Origin: Pedobacter chitinilyticus
Lineage (GTDB): Bacteria > Bacteroidota > Bacteroidia > Sphingobacteriales > Sphingobacteriaceae
DNA length: 64,000 nucleotides
Assembly: GCF_003313385.1 (NCBI RefSeq)
Contig: NZ_QMHN01000001.1
Coordinates: 645,673-709,672 of the forward strand
Direction: 5' to 3'
The position numbers were made by a program, and so were the translations under genes. Shown in pieces: positions 52,303 through 61,771 of this stretch; the first letter of the stretch is position 1; every line of letters begins with the position of its first letter. The notes beneath the pieces were generated by a model that ran no database searches, had not been told where the DNA came from, and saw only the letters and a list, made by a program, of their open reading frames with translations.

Positions 52303-53196
52303 TTATTGGGTTTGCTCACTTTTCATGCGTTGTACCATGTATAGGCCTGCAATTACTAATACTACGCCTGCCAACGTGTAAATTGTAAGTGGTTCGCCCA
52401 TTAATGTTGCTGCAATGGCAAAGCCTGCAACAGGGCACAAAAAAAGCCAGGCAGAAGCTTTTGTGGGATTGTCCTTTAGTAGCATCATCCAAATTAGCGA
52501 GGCAATAATAGAAGCTGGAATAGCTAACCAAACTACTGAACCTAGAAAGGCACCATTAAAAACATTGGCATCGGATTGATAATAGTATATCGCAAAAGGT
52601 AATAAGCAGATACAGCCTACCAGGGTCTGCCATCCGTTAATTGTTAAAATAGGGGTGTCTTTCCAATGTTGTTTGGCAAAGTAAATGGCCCCCACAGAAT
52701 AGGAGATGTTGCAAAGCAACAATAAAGCCAAACCTAAAATACTGGCGTGGCTGCCATGTAAAAGGGGATAGGCGGCCAAAACCATTCCCGACATACATAA
52801 TGCAAAACTCAATAGGGTTACTGGTCTAATTGGTTGTCTGTACCAAATGGTACTTATCAGCATAATTAGTACTGGATTAATGGCGATAAATAAGGAGCCT
52901 AATCCTGCGGACACTTCTTGCATGGCCACCACATATAAGCCCAGGTACAAACCCACATTGAAAAAACCGTAAATGATGATTTGCTTCCAAAGTTTTTTGT
53001 CTTTAGGAATAGGCTTGCGCATTAACAAATGGGATATGCCCAGCATTAAGGCAGCCGCCAAAATAAAACGAGGAATGGATAAAACGAGTGGTTGTACGGC
53101 TGTTAATCCAATTTTTGTGGCGGAGGATGCAGATGACCAAAGGGTTACAAAGGTAATTCCCGAAAGGAAATTGAGGAGGGGCTTATTGGAGCTCAC
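52303..53196 (-). CDS. EamA/DMT-family transporter
   Basis: Ten membrane segments in 297 residues, arranged as two EamA repeats (LSGITFVTLWSSASSATKIGL at the start, LSFALCMSGMVLAAYPLL and VWLAIPASIIASLIWMM later). DMT proteins export amino acids or other metabolites; the substrate cannot be told. It precedes the OsmC gene on the other side by 35 bp on the same strand and may be cotranscribed with it. Confidence 0.88.
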   Translation of the reverse strand: MSSNKPLLNFLSGITFVTLWSSASSATKIGLTAVQPLVLSIPRFILAAALMLGISHLLMRKPIPKDKKLWKQIIIYGFFNVGLYLGLYVVAMQEVSAGLGSLFIAINPVLIMLISTIWYRQPIRPVTLLSFALCMSGMVLAAYPLLHGSHASILGLALLLLCNISYSVGAIYFAKQHWKDTPILTINGWQTLVGCICLLPFAIYYYQSDANVFNGAFLGSVVWLAIPASIIASLIWMMLLKDNPTKASAWLFLCPVAGFAIAATLMGEPLTIYTLAGVVLVIAGLYMVQRMKSEQTQ

Positions 53197-53231
53197 AAAA
53201 AGTTTATTAAAAGGGTGTACTTTAGAATGGT

Positions 53232-53633
53232 TTACTTCGTCAAAATTCTTATGGGATTACTCAATATTTTATGAATAGGGCATTTGTCGGCAATGATCAT
53301 TAAACGTTTGATCTGGTCTTCATCCAAATCTCCAGTAAATTTAATTTCCCTTTCTATTACGGTTCCCTTATCCATTTCTTCTTCGGCGCATATGGCCAAA
53401 TTGACGGTAATGGTTTCTAAAGGAAATTGTTTTCTGTCGGCATACATGCGTATGGTAATGGCTGTGCAGCTGCCTAGGCTGGCTAATAGTAATGCTCCTG
53501 GGGCCATTCCTTCATCTGTACCTCCCAATTCCTCTGGTTCATCTGCATAAATAAAATGTCCATCTGCAAAAACTTTGGTCTTGTATCTTGATTTGTCTAA
53601 TTCTACTACTGCGGTAATTTGCTTTTTACTCAT
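53232..53633 (-). CDS. OsmC-family protein
   Basis: Peroxide-related protein of 133 residues. It has the two redox cysteines of the OsmC/Ohr family in SLGSCTAITIRMYADRK and DKCPIHKIL, and GGTDEGMAPGALLLA in between. The family reduces organic hydroperoxides. It is divergent from the hotdog gene at 53662 with only 28 bp between start codons. Confidence 0.9.
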   Translation of the reverse strand: MSKKQITAVVELDKSRYKTKVFADGHFIYADEPEELGGTDEGMAPGALLLASLGSCTAITIRMYADRKQFPLETITVNLAICAEEEMDKGTVIEREIKFTGDLDEDQIKRLMIIADKCPIHKILSNPIRILTK

Positions 53634-53661
53634 GTTTCTATTTTTTGCCTAAATTTATGAA

Positions 53662-54105
53662 ATGGAACAACAAAACCACGCTAACGATAGATTAAAAATT
53701 TTTCAATCTTTTATTGGGAAGGAGGTGCAAAACTCGCCTTCCAACTTTATGAACTGGTTAAAGCCAACAGTTATTACCGCCGAGAAGGGAAGTTTACATT
53801 GTAGTTATGTGGTTAGACAGGAGATGACCAACCCGTACGGTATTTTACATGGTGGTATTACTGCTGGCATTATTGATGATCTTATTGGAGCGACGGTTTT
53901 TACGTTGGGTTTAGCTCATGCGTTTACGACGGTGAACAACAATATCGATTATTTTGCCCCTGCTAAAGAGGGCGATGTAATTACCGCAAAAACAAGCATT
54001 GTAAAGCAGGGAAGGACGATCATTAATTTGCAATGTGAGGTATTTCTTCCTTCTAAAAATCGATTAATTGCGAGAGGATATTCGAATATGTTAAATGTTG
54101 GGTAG
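53662..54105 (+). CDS. PaaI-type hotdog thioesterase (paralogue)
   Basis: A 147-residue hotdog-fold thioesterase-like protein, same plan as the one at 22192: FQSFIGKEVQNSPSNFMNWL at the start and ILHGGITAGIIDDLIGATVF near residue 70, and RLIARGYSNML at the end. Here it is free of fatty acid genes. It may act on different acyl-CoA. The stop codon is TAG. Confidence 0.87.
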   Translation: MEQQNHANDRLKIFQSFIGKEVQNSPSNFMNWLKPTVITAEKGSLHCSYVVRQEMTNPYGILHGGITAGIIDDLIGATVFTLGLAHAFTTVNNNIDYFAPAKEGDVITAKTSIVKQGRTIINLQCEVFLPSKNRLIARGYSNMLNVG

Positions 54106-54208
54106 TTTTTAAAAAATTTAACAAAAAATAAAGGTTTGTAATGATGTTTGCGTAATTGTGCGTATATTCAGTTGACAATCAACTAATCATCAACTAACAA
54201 AACAAACC

Positions 54209-57200
54209 ATGAACAAAAAGTTTACGCTAACCTTGTTGGGTTTGCTACTGTTTGCGCTATTTTCTTACGCTCAAAAAAGCGTAAGAGGTAAGGTGACAGA
54301 CGCCTCTGATGGAATGGGAATTCCAGGTGTGAGTGTTTCGGTAAAGGGACAAACCGGTAATACTGTAGCAACCAACAACGATGGTACTTTTACCATCAAT
54401 GTTCCATCAAATAATTCAGTTTTAGTCTTTAGTTATATCGGCTATGCCACTAAAGAAGTTACTGTAGGTAACCAAGTAACAATTAATGTAGGTCTCTCTT
54501 CAAGCAACCAACAACTGGACGAAGTGATGGTTGTGGCCTATGGTACTGCTAAGAGAAGTACGTTTACTGGTTCGGCTTCTGTAGTTAAAGCAGATGACAT
54601 TAAAGAAATGCCGACTACCTCATTTCAAAATGCCTTAGCGGGTAGGATGCCTGGCGTACAAGTAACCAATTCATCAGGTCAGGCAGGTGCAACGCCAAGC
54701 ATTCGTATCCGTGGAACTGGCTCCATCAATGCTTCAAATGAACCTCTATATGTAATAGACGGAGTTCCGGTAATATCTGGTGGCTCAGGCCAATTAAGTG
54801 ATTACACTTATTCTAGCAACAACATTATGAACACCATTAATCCTGCAGACATTGAAAGCATTACGATTTTGAAAGATGCTGCCGCTTCTTCACTTTATGG
54901 CTCAAGAGCTGCCAACGGTGTAGTCATTATCAATACCAAAAGGGGGAAAACTGGTAAACCTAAAATAGAGTTTCGAACTTCATTAGGTTTAACCCCATCT
55001 TGGGCAACAGATAATTATGAAGCCGCTAGTCCTCAGGAGCAGATCAATATGTTATACAGCATACTTTATGATTCTCGTATTAGTGCGGGAAGGACTCCTC
55101 AGCAAGCTAACGAACAGACGTTGATGCGATTGAATTCCAGAAACTGGACACCAGGATCGTCATATGGTACTGCTACAACAGCTTATGGATTTGGCATGCA
55201 TGGTTACGAATTTTCAACACAAGGAACTGGTATGTATGAAAATGTTATCATTAAAGGAAAAACTGATGGTGTGGAAAATCGCGATGGAAAGTATTACGAT
55301 TGGGAAAATGCCTTGTTCAGAACTGCGAAATATCAAACCAATGATTTGGCCGTAAGCGGGGGTGATGATAATACAAAATATTATTCTTCATTTTCATATA
55401 CAAAAGATCAAGGAAGAGTGAGAGTTAATGATTTTGACCGTTTCTCTGGCCGTATTAACTTAAGCCAAAAAATTGGTAAAATCATTGAAGTTGGTTCTAA
55501 TGTAAACTTTGCCAGATCAGTTCAAAGTGGTTACAATGATACTAGAAACACGAGTTCCAATAGTTATATGCAGACCAGGAATCTGTTATGGCCATTCTAT
55601 TGGCCTACCGATTATAAAACAGGCCAGCCATTTACTGCTAGGTATGTTAGTTTGGCACAAAACAATATTTATTATGATAAACAATGGGATAATCAATCAT
55701 TAACCAAAAGAATTATTGCTAATTCATATTTACAAGCTAACGTACTACCCGAATTAACATTAAAGACAGTTTTTTCCTATGATAACTCTCAGGTGTCTGA
55801 CCACCTTTACTACAGCGCTATTCATTATAATGGACAAGCAAGCAATGGTAGCGTGAACGAAATGACCACTAATTATAACAAGTGGGTTTCATCATCAACG
55901 GCTAATTTCAACAAGCAATTTGGTTCACATAGTTTGGGCCTATTAGTAGGTTTTGAGGCGGAGAAAAATTTAACCGACTATCAACGTGCTACCGGCCAAG
56001 ATTTGGGAAATAGTGAACTACAAAGTGTTTCTACTGCTGGTACAGTTTCATCAACAGCCTATAATTGGGGCAATGCCATTGTATCTGGTCTTTCACGTTT
56101 GGAATATAATTATAACCAAAAATATTTCTTTTCAAGCTCATTCAGAAGAGATGGCTCTTCTAAACTTGGAACTGCCAATCGCTGGTCAAACTTTTGGTCA
56201 ATAGCTGGATCTTGGATATTAAGCAGTGAAGATTTCGTAAAGAAACTTAAATTTGTTGATAATTTAAGAGTTAGAGCATCATACGGTACAAACGGTACTT
56301 TACCTAACAACAATTTTGAATGGAGAGAGCTTACCTCATACTCAAACAAATATTTAGGTCAGCCAGCTGGTTTATACGCTTCACTTTATAATCCAGAACT
56401 TACTTGGGAATCAAGTCAATCTACGAACATCGCTTTAGAATTTGGAATATTTAAGCGTTTTACTGGTACAGTGGAGTATTTCAACAAAGATACCAAAAGC
56501 CTATTATTAGCCGTACCTGTTTCTATGACTACGGGATTTTCCGAAAATCTCCGCAATATTGGCGAAGTGAATAACCGCGGTATGGAGATAGAATTAAGTG
56601 CAAGTATCATCAGCAATGATCAATTCAAATGGAATGCGGGTATAAATGCATCTTTTATCAATTCTAAGGTAACTAGACTATATAGACCCGAAGGAGTAGC
56701 TATTGGTAATGACATTATTTGGAATGATCCAACTGGCGGTGATGCTAGAGCGCAATTCTTGTACACAGAGGGCAGATCATTACTTAGTTTCTATGGTTTT
56801 GAATGGGCAGGAGTGCAGCCAACCACAGGTAAAAATGTTTGGTACGTAAATGGCTCAGACCCATCTGCTGGTGATTTTATTTATAACGGTAGAGGAGCTA
56901 CGCTTGATTATAATAAGGCCAACCGTAAAATTATTGGTGATGGCACTCCTGATGTAATTGGTGGCTTCAACACTGATTTCGAATATAGAGGAATTACTTT
57001 GGGGCTAGTCTTCAATTATAAGATAGGAGGTCAAATTTACGATGGTGCCTATAAAGATGTAGCTGACGATGGTTATTATTGGGAACGTATCAGAGCAAAA
57101 AGCACCTACGAGAATATGTGGACACCAAGTAATACTAATGGTTCTTTACCAAAACTTGATGGTAACGATTTAACTGATCCAATGCAATATAGCACTCGCC

Positions 57201-57436
57201 AATTACATAGCGCAACTTTTTTAAGGTTGAAAAATGTGGTTTTAGCTTACCGCCTACCTAAAAATTTAGTCTCAAAACTAGGTGCTTCCAATGCTAGGAT
57301 TTACTTCAATGGAACAAATCTATTGACCTTTTCTAAATATAAAGAAGCAGACCCAGAAGTAGGTACCTACAGTACTAGAGGTTGGGAAACGCCATTTGGA
57401 AAGACCTATACTTTTGGTTTAGAATTTAGTTTTTAA
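54209..57436 (+). CDS. SusC/RagA TonB-linked outer-membrane transporter
   Basis: TonB-dependent receptor of 1075 residues. Signal peptide ~1-21, carboxypeptidase-regulatory-like domain ~23-110 (VRGKVTDASDGMGIPGVSVSVKG), TonB box (DEVMVVAYGTAKRS), plug ~115-240 with PLYVIDGVP and SITILKDAAASSLYGSRAANGVV, and a 22-strand barrel ending in YTFGLEFSF. The SusD partner follows by 18 bp. No polysaccharide hydrolase is adjacent; nearby peptidases suggest that peptide or protein fragments may be the ligand. Confidence 0.96.
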   Translation: MNKKFTLTLLGLLLFALFSYAQKSVRGKVTDASDGMGIPGVSVSVKGQTGNTVATNNDGTFTINVPSNNSVLVFSYIGYATKEVTVGNQVTINVGLSSSNQQLDEVMVVAYGTAKRSTFTGSASVVKADDIKEMPTTSFQNALAGRMPGVQVTNSSGQAGATPSIRIRGTGSINASNEPLYVIDGVPVISGGSGQLSDYTYSSNNIMNTINPADIESITILKDAAASSLYGSRAANGVVIINTKRGKTGKPKIEFRTSLGLTPSWATDNYEAASPQEQINMLYSILYDSRISAGRTPQQANEQTLMRLNSRNWTPGSSYGTATTAYGFGMHGYEFSTQGTGMYENVIIKGKTDGVENRDGKYYDWENALFRTAKYQTNDLAVSGGDDNTKYYSSFSYTKDQGRVRVNDFDRFSGRINLSQKIGKIIEVGSNVNFARSVQSGYNDTRNTSSNSYMQTRNLLWPFYWPTDYKTGQPFTARYVSLAQNNIYYDKQWDNQSLTKRIIANSYLQANVLPELTLKTVFSYDNSQVSDHLYYSAIHYNGQASNGSVNEMTTNYNKWVSSSTANFNKQFGSHSLGLLVGFEAEKNLTDYQRATGQDLGNSELQSVSTAGTVSSTAYNWGNAIVSGLSRLEYNYNQKYFFSSSFRRDGSSKLGTANRWSNFWSIAGSWILSSEDFVKKLKFVDNLRVRASYGTNGTLPNNNFEWRELTSYSNKYLGQPAGLYASLYNPELTWESSQSTNIALEFGIFKRFTGTVEYFNKDTKSLLLAVPVSMTTGFSENLRNIGEVNNRGMEIELSASIISNDQFKWNAGINASFINSKVTRLYRPEGVAIGNDIIWNDPTGGDARAQFLYTEGRSLLSFYGFEWAGVQPTTGKNVWYVNGSDPSAGDFIYNGRGATLDYNKANRKIIGDGTPDVIGGFNTDFEYRGITLGLVFNYKIGGQIYDGAYKDVADDGYYWERIRAKSTYENMWTPSNTNGSLPKLDGNDLTDPMQYSTRQLHSATFLRLKNVVLAYRLPKNLVSKLGASNARIYFNGTNLLTFSKYKEADPEVGTYSTRGWETPFGKTYTFGLEFSF

Positions 57437-57454
57437 TGTATAAGGATTTTAGAA

Positions 57455-58948
57455 ATGAAAATAAATAAAATATTATTGTTGGGGCTGCTTGTCATAGGCT
57501 TATCCTCATGTAAAAAGTTCTTAGACGTTACGCCGAGCAATTCAGCCGACGCAACTAAGGCTATTCAAACCCCTCGTGATGCGCAAATCGTGATCAATGG
57601 TATCATGAACCAAATGACCAGTTCTTCTTATTATGGTCGAAACTTTATTATGTATGGTGAAGCGAAGGGAGGGGATGCCGCCGTATATTCTCAAGGACGT
57701 GGACTAGATGCATTTTATACGTTTAACCATAATCCAAATACCAATAGCTATTCAAGTTTTTGGTCTCAGATTTACTATTGTATATTGCAGTGCAATTACC
57801 TTTTAGAAGAAATTGCGAAAGCGGAAGCTAAAGGGATAACTGGATTTAACAGCTTTAAAGGGCAGGCCTTAACAGCAAGAGCTCTGATGTATTTCGATTT
57901 GGTACGTATCTACGGTAAGGCTTATACTTTAGATAAAACATCTTACGGTGTTCCTCTGGTTTTAAGTAAATTGGGCTTTGACGCTAAACCTTTGAGGGCT
58001 TCGGTAGAACAAGTCTATACTCAAATCGTGAAAGATTTAATTGATTCTGCTCCATTATTGCCGAAGACCAAACAAAATGGTTATATCAACTACTATGCAA
58101 ATAAGGCCATATTAGCTAGAGTTTATTTGAATATGGACAATAAACCTGATGCCCTTTTAGCGGCTGATGAAGTAATAGGAGCAACCTCACTTTACACTTT
58201 GTATAACAATACCAATTGGGTAGATTCGTGGAAAAGTCAATATGGTTCGGAATCAATCTTTGAACTGAACATTAATCCACTTGAAAATGATCTGGGAACA
58301 GCATCTTTAGGTGTTTATCAACGTAATAGAAATGTAGGGACAACATCGGCGTTAGGTTTTTTCTACGCTAGCACCGACTTTTTAACGAGCTTAAATCAAA
58401 GTGGAAATACCGATATCAGAAGAGGAATCATGGGTAGAGATGAAAGTTCAGCTACTAGATTAGGAGCTGTTTACAAGTACTCTGGAAGTATTCCTAATGG
58501 CAATGCCACAACTTCAACCATGGCTGGAGATAAAAGTACTGCTAACAGTACCGCAGTAAACATCAAGGTAATCCGTCTTTCAGAGGTATACCTAATTGCG
58601 GCGGAAGCGGCGCTTACTGCAAATCCGATGAAAGCGGTAAATTATCTTAATCTTATCCGTGGACGGAATCCATCTTTGGTTCCAGCCACCACTCTAAGCA
58701 TTACCCAAGATATGATTTTGGAAGAAAAGAGAAAGGAACTTTATGGTGAAGGACATAGATATTTTGATATGTTAAGAACAGGAAAGTCGATTACCTATAA
58801 TGATGAGTTTGGAGCACTGTCCATTCCAGCTACATTAAGACCTAAAACGATTGATAGAACTTTTTTCAAAGCAATACTACCTATCCCTCAATCGGAAATC
58901 AATGCAAATCCACAAATAAAGACACAACAAAATCCAGGATATAACTAG
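57455..58948 (+). CDS. SusD/RagB-family surface lipoprotein
   Basis: Cell-surface ligand-binding lipoprotein of 497 residues that caps the SusC barrel. The lipobox is LSSCKKF near residue 19. N-terminal SusD-like region (~20-230) with SFWSQIYYCILQCNYLLEEI and helical TPR-type repeats, and the RagB/SusD C-terminal domain with RLSEVYLIAAEAALT, NLIRGRNPSL and EKRKELYGEGHRYFDMLRTG. It is coupled to susC by 18 bp. Confidence 0.95.
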   Translation: MKINKILLLGLLVIGLSSCKKFLDVTPSNSADATKAIQTPRDAQIVINGIMNQMTSSSYYGRNFIMYGEAKGGDAAVYSQGRGLDAFYTFNHNPNTNSYSSFWSQIYYCILQCNYLLEEIAKAEAKGITGFNSFKGQALTARALMYFDLVRIYGKAYTLDKTSYGVPLVLSKLGFDAKPLRASVEQVYTQIVKDLIDSAPLLPKTKQNGYINYYANKAILARVYLNMDNKPDALLAADEVIGATSLYTLYNNTNWVDSWKSQYGSESIFELNINPLENDLGTASLGVYQRNRNVGTTSALGFFYASTDFLTSLNQSGNTDIRRGIMGRDESSATRLGAVYKYSGSIPNGNATTSTMAGDKSTANSTAVNIKVIRLSEVYLIAAEAALTANPMKAVNYLNLIRGRNPSLVPATTLSITQDMILEEKRKELYGEGHRYFDMLRTGKSITYNDEFGALSIPATLRPKTIDRTFFKAILPIPQSEINANPQIKTQQNPGYN

Positions 58949-58959
58949 CTTTCCTGAAT

Positions 58960-58998
58960 AAAAAGAAAGCCGCATCATAACGATGCGGCTTTCTTTTT
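58960..58998. terminator. Terminator after the SusC/SusD pair
   Basis: AAAAAGAAAGCCGCATC-ATAAC-GATGCGGCTTTCTTTTT, a 17-bp perfect stem with flanking A and T tracts between convergent susD and the SpmA/B-like gene; it can serve both. Confidence 0.9.
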
Positions 58999-59019
58999 AT
59001 AGAACAAAATTTGATTTAT

Positions 59020-60297
59020 CTAGCTATTCCCAAAAAATAGGTACGCTAAACCAATGGCTGTACAAACACCTGCTAAATCTGCCAATAACATGGTGCCCAC
59101 TGCATAGCGGGTATTTTTAACAGAAACGGAACCAAAGTAAACGGCAATTACATAGAAGGTTGTATCAGCAGCACCTTGGAAAATACCAGATAGCCTGCTG
59201 GCGAAAGAGTCTGGACCATAGGCAGTCATTGTATCCACCATCATCCCTCTGGCGCCACCACCACTTAAAGGTCTGATTAATGCCGTTGGTAATGCTTCTA
59301 CAAATCTGGTATCTGCACCTAAAAAGGTAAAGAAGTTTTTGATTCCTAAAATCACCACATCGAAAGTACCGCTGGTGCGTAGCATGCTAATGGCTACTAA
59401 CATGCCGACTAAGTAAGGGATAATCTTGACTGCGGTTTCAAATCCACCTTTGGCCCCGTCTACAAAAGCATCGAAAACATCAATTTTTTTATAAACGCCA
59501 CCTAGTAGAATGGCCAATACTATAAATAGGATCACGCCGCTACTCAATAGGCCAGAAAAAGAAGTTATCTCTTTGGAGCCTAGTGTAGTGATATACCAAA
59601 CCAGTAAACCTATTACGGCACTAATGCTTAATATCCATCCTAAAATAATGGGTTGGAAGATGTTAATTTTTTGTTTGAACGAGACGATTAACATGGCCGT
59701 TAAAGTTCCCACAAAGGTTACAATTAGGCAGGGAATAAAAATATCGGTAGGATCGGAAGCATTTGAAGAAGCTCTTAGAGCAATGACACTTACAGGGATT
59801 AAACTTAAACCAGCAGCATGTAAGCACAAAAACATGATTTGCGAGTTGCTGGCTGTTGCTTTATTTGGGTTAAGTTCTTGCAAGCTTTCCATGGCCTTTA
59901 AACCAAAAGGGGTGGCCGCATTGTCTAATCCTAATAAATTGGCAGAGAAATTCATCACCATGTGTCCTGTAGCGGGATGTCCTTTAGGGACTTCTGGAAA
60001 TAATTTCGAGAAAAAAGGGCCTACAATTTTTGACAATAGACGAATGCCGCCTGCTTTTTCAGCAATGCTCATTAAGCCCATAAAAAAGGCCAACACACCA
60101 ATGAGTTTCAAGCACATTTCTACGGCATTCCAACATGTTTGTATCACGCCGTCAACTTTGGTTAGGTTGGTAGGGTCATCGGCTTTGCCTATCACCATCC
60201 AGCTAAAAATTTCAGTTTGTCCGAAAAAGAAACATTTAATTGCAGCTACTACAATAGCGACAATGATAAATGCGGACCAAATTCTACTTAATGCCAT
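59020..60297 (-). CDS. Nucleoside-recognition (Gate) domain membrane protein, SpmA-SpmB fusion-like
   Basis: Integral membrane protein of 425 residues with about 10-12 segments. It carries two nucleoside-recognition/Gate domains arranged like spore-maturation proteins SpmA (~1-210, containing GHMVMNFSANLLGLDNAATPFGLKAM) and SpmB (~230-420, containing LPTALIRPLSGGGARGMM and SGIFQGAADTTFYVIAVYFG). The organism does not sporulate, so the role is unrelated to spores; a transport or membrane-integrity role has been proposed for such proteins. Substrate unknown. Confidence 0.85.
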   Translation of the reverse strand: MALSRIWSAFIIVAIVVAAIKCFFFGQTEIFSWMVIGKADDPTNLTKVDGVIQTCWNAVEMCLKLIGVLAFFMGLMSIAEKAGGIRLLSKIVGPFFSKLFPEVPKGHPATGHMVMNFSANLLGLDNAATPFGLKAMESLQELNPNKATASNSQIMFLCLHAAGLSLIPVSVIALRASSNASDPTDIFIPCLIVTFVGTLTAMLIVSFKQKINIFQPIILGWILSISAVIGLLVWYITTLGSKEITSFSGLLSSGVILFIVLAILLGGVYKKIDVFDAFVDGAKGGFETAVKIIPYLVGMLVAISMLRTSGTFDVVILGIKNFFTFLGADTRFVEALPTALIRPLSGGGARGMMVDTMTAYGPDSFASRLSGIFQGAADTTFYVIAVYFGSVSVKNTRYAVGTMLLADLAGVCTAIGLAYLFFGNS

Positions 60298-60380
60298 TTG
60301 TTGTTTAGTTTAATGCGTTGAATTTAGTGTTTTTGCAGTATTTTACCGCAAATACTAATGGATTTAATTGAAAAAAGATA

Positions 60381-60443
60381 GCCACAGATACACAGATTTA
60401 ATTGGGAATGATTTTTCATTAAATATATCTGTGCATCTGTGGC
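60381..60443. repeat. CCACAGAT palindrome, copy 3
   Basis: GCCACAGATACACAGATTTAAT (60381-60402) faces ATATATCTGTGCATCTGTGGC (ends 60443). It lies directly downstream of the M14 gene on the minus strand and next to the start of the Gate protein gene. Same family as 32888. Confidence 0.82.
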
Positions 60444-60450
60444 AAAAAAT

Positions 60451-61608
60451 CTATACTGTTAAAATTCCGTCTTTGAAAGCTAATATACTTCGCTCGTCCT
60501 TTAATAATTCAAAATCTGCAGCTTTATTGAAAGTGATTGTTCCTTTTAATTGGCAGTGTTGCGCATCATAAACTTCATAGGCATCGCAGAAACTCAAATC
60601 TCCAATATCTTGGATACTGTAAGATTTGTAAGTGCTCATGCCATTGTCATTCGGACATTCATCATAATTAACACCTACACTTACTTTAATTCCATCCAAA
60701 ATGAGGTTATGAATCATCATATGAAAGATTTGCTTGTTGTTTTGAGGAATAGCGAAGTAATTAGCAGTGTTTTGATTTTCATAGCTTTTGCTCGCAATGG
60801 ATGTTAATCCTGATAGGATGGAGGCAAAATAATACTTCCTGATCTGTTGCTTTTCTGGATCATTTGGATAGCCTCCTGCTTCAATTAAAATGGTGGAGGT
60901 ACCAGCATGCTGGAAATTATCTCCAAAGGCACGTGGCTCGTATTCATCATCAAAAAGCCCAATGTGTTGCGGTAATAAAGGATCAAGCTCTTTGAACATA
61001 TCAGCAATCACCAACATGGCATTTTCACGTGTTTGATTTACAGAAAGTGCTTTATCATAAGCTGGCGCCAAATAGGACAGGGTAGCGGGTTTCAATGTTT
61101 CATCCACACTCCACAATGTCGTTTGGTCGTGCAGGTTAAAGCCGAAATTGGGTTCAAAGTCAGCTCTGATTTGCTTTAATATTTTTGCTTCGGGACTAGC
61201 GGTTTGAATAAAATCTCTATTGATGTCGATTTGCTGTGCATTTCTGCGGGTGAATACTGCCGCGCCATCAGGGTTTACCATGGGAATCATTAATAGCTGA
61301 CAGTTTTCATCGAGCAGTTTCACCGTTTGATTATCCTGTTGCAGGAAGTTGAATAAATCAAACAATGCCATGCTTCCTGTAGCTTCATCGCCATGCATTT
61401 GGCTCCACAGCATTACCTTAGTTTTTCCATTTCCCCATTTCACAGCGTTGATACTTCTTCCTTTAACAGAGTTACCCAACGTACTTATCGTAAAGGTGGG
61501 GGGTAGCTGTTTGATTAATGGTAAAATGTCTTCGTGTTTGAAAAAACGATTGGTTAAGGTTTGTTCTTGGAAGCTTGAATAGTTGGTTAGGATGGTTTGG
61601 ATGTGCAT
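60451..61608 (-). CDS. M14-family zinc carboxypeptidase
   Basis: The ATG at 61608 (MHIQTILTNYSS) is chosen over a longer frame with Phe/Tyr-rich residues. The 385-residue product has no obvious signal peptide. Zinc ligands are in WSQMHGDEATGSM (HxxE, near residue 78) and NLHDQTTLW, and the catalytic Glu is in ILIEAGGYPNDPEKQ near residue 260. Substrate-recognition Arg/Asn is in NPDGAAVFTRRNAQQIDINRDF. It may act on short peptides or cell-wall peptides in the cytoplasm. Confidence 0.9.
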   Translation of the reverse strand: MHIQTILTNYSSFQEQTLTNRFFKHEDILPLIKQLPPTFTISTLGNSVKGRSINAVKWGNGKTKVMLWSQMHGDEATGSMALFDLFNFLQQDNQTVKLLDENCQLLMIPMVNPDGAAVFTRRNAQQIDINRDFIQTASPEAKILKQIRADFEPNFGFNLHDQTTLWSVDETLKPATLSYLAPAYDKALSVNQTRENAMLVIADMFKELDPLLPQHIGLFDDEYEPRAFGDNFQHAGTSTILIEAGGYPNDPEKQQIRKYYFASILSGLTSIASKSYENQNTANYFAIPQNNKQIFHMMIHNLILDGIKVSVGVNYDECPNDNGMSTYKSYSIQDIGDLSFCDAYEVYDAQHCQLKGTITFNKAADFELLKDERSILAFKDGILTV

Positions 61609-61626
61609 GGTATAAAAATAAAAAAA

Positions 61627-61766
61627 AGCCGTCATTTTGATTGGAATGTAGCACCGAATTTTCGGGAGAAAAATCTTTAAACTTTTTTAGTCCAAAGATT
61701 TCTCGACTTCACTACGTTCCGCTCGAAATGACGGCTTAATATTTCTCGCTTTCGCTCGAAATGACA
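61627..61766. repeat. Intergenic palindrome, GTCATTT family, copy 5 plus half copy
   Basis: GCCGTCATTTTGA (61627-61639) faces TCGAAATGACGGC (61723-61735); inner AGAAAAATCTTT/AAAGATTTCTCG arms also pair. A half copy (TTTCTCGCTTTCGCTCGAAATGAC, 61742-61764) follows. It separates the S9 and M14 genes. Confidence 0.82.
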
Positions 61767-61771
61767 AAGTA

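Noticed and set aside
54103-54105. Genome-wide reassignment of TAG to explain the slipin codon
   Set aside because: TAG is a normal stop for the genes ending at 54105, 58948 and 7087, so it is not reassigned in general.
59510-60313. 267-codon plus-strand frame
   Set aside because: It lies fully antisense to the conserved Gate-domain membrane protein; its Ile/Lys/Pro-rich composition reflects the complementary strand of membrane segments.
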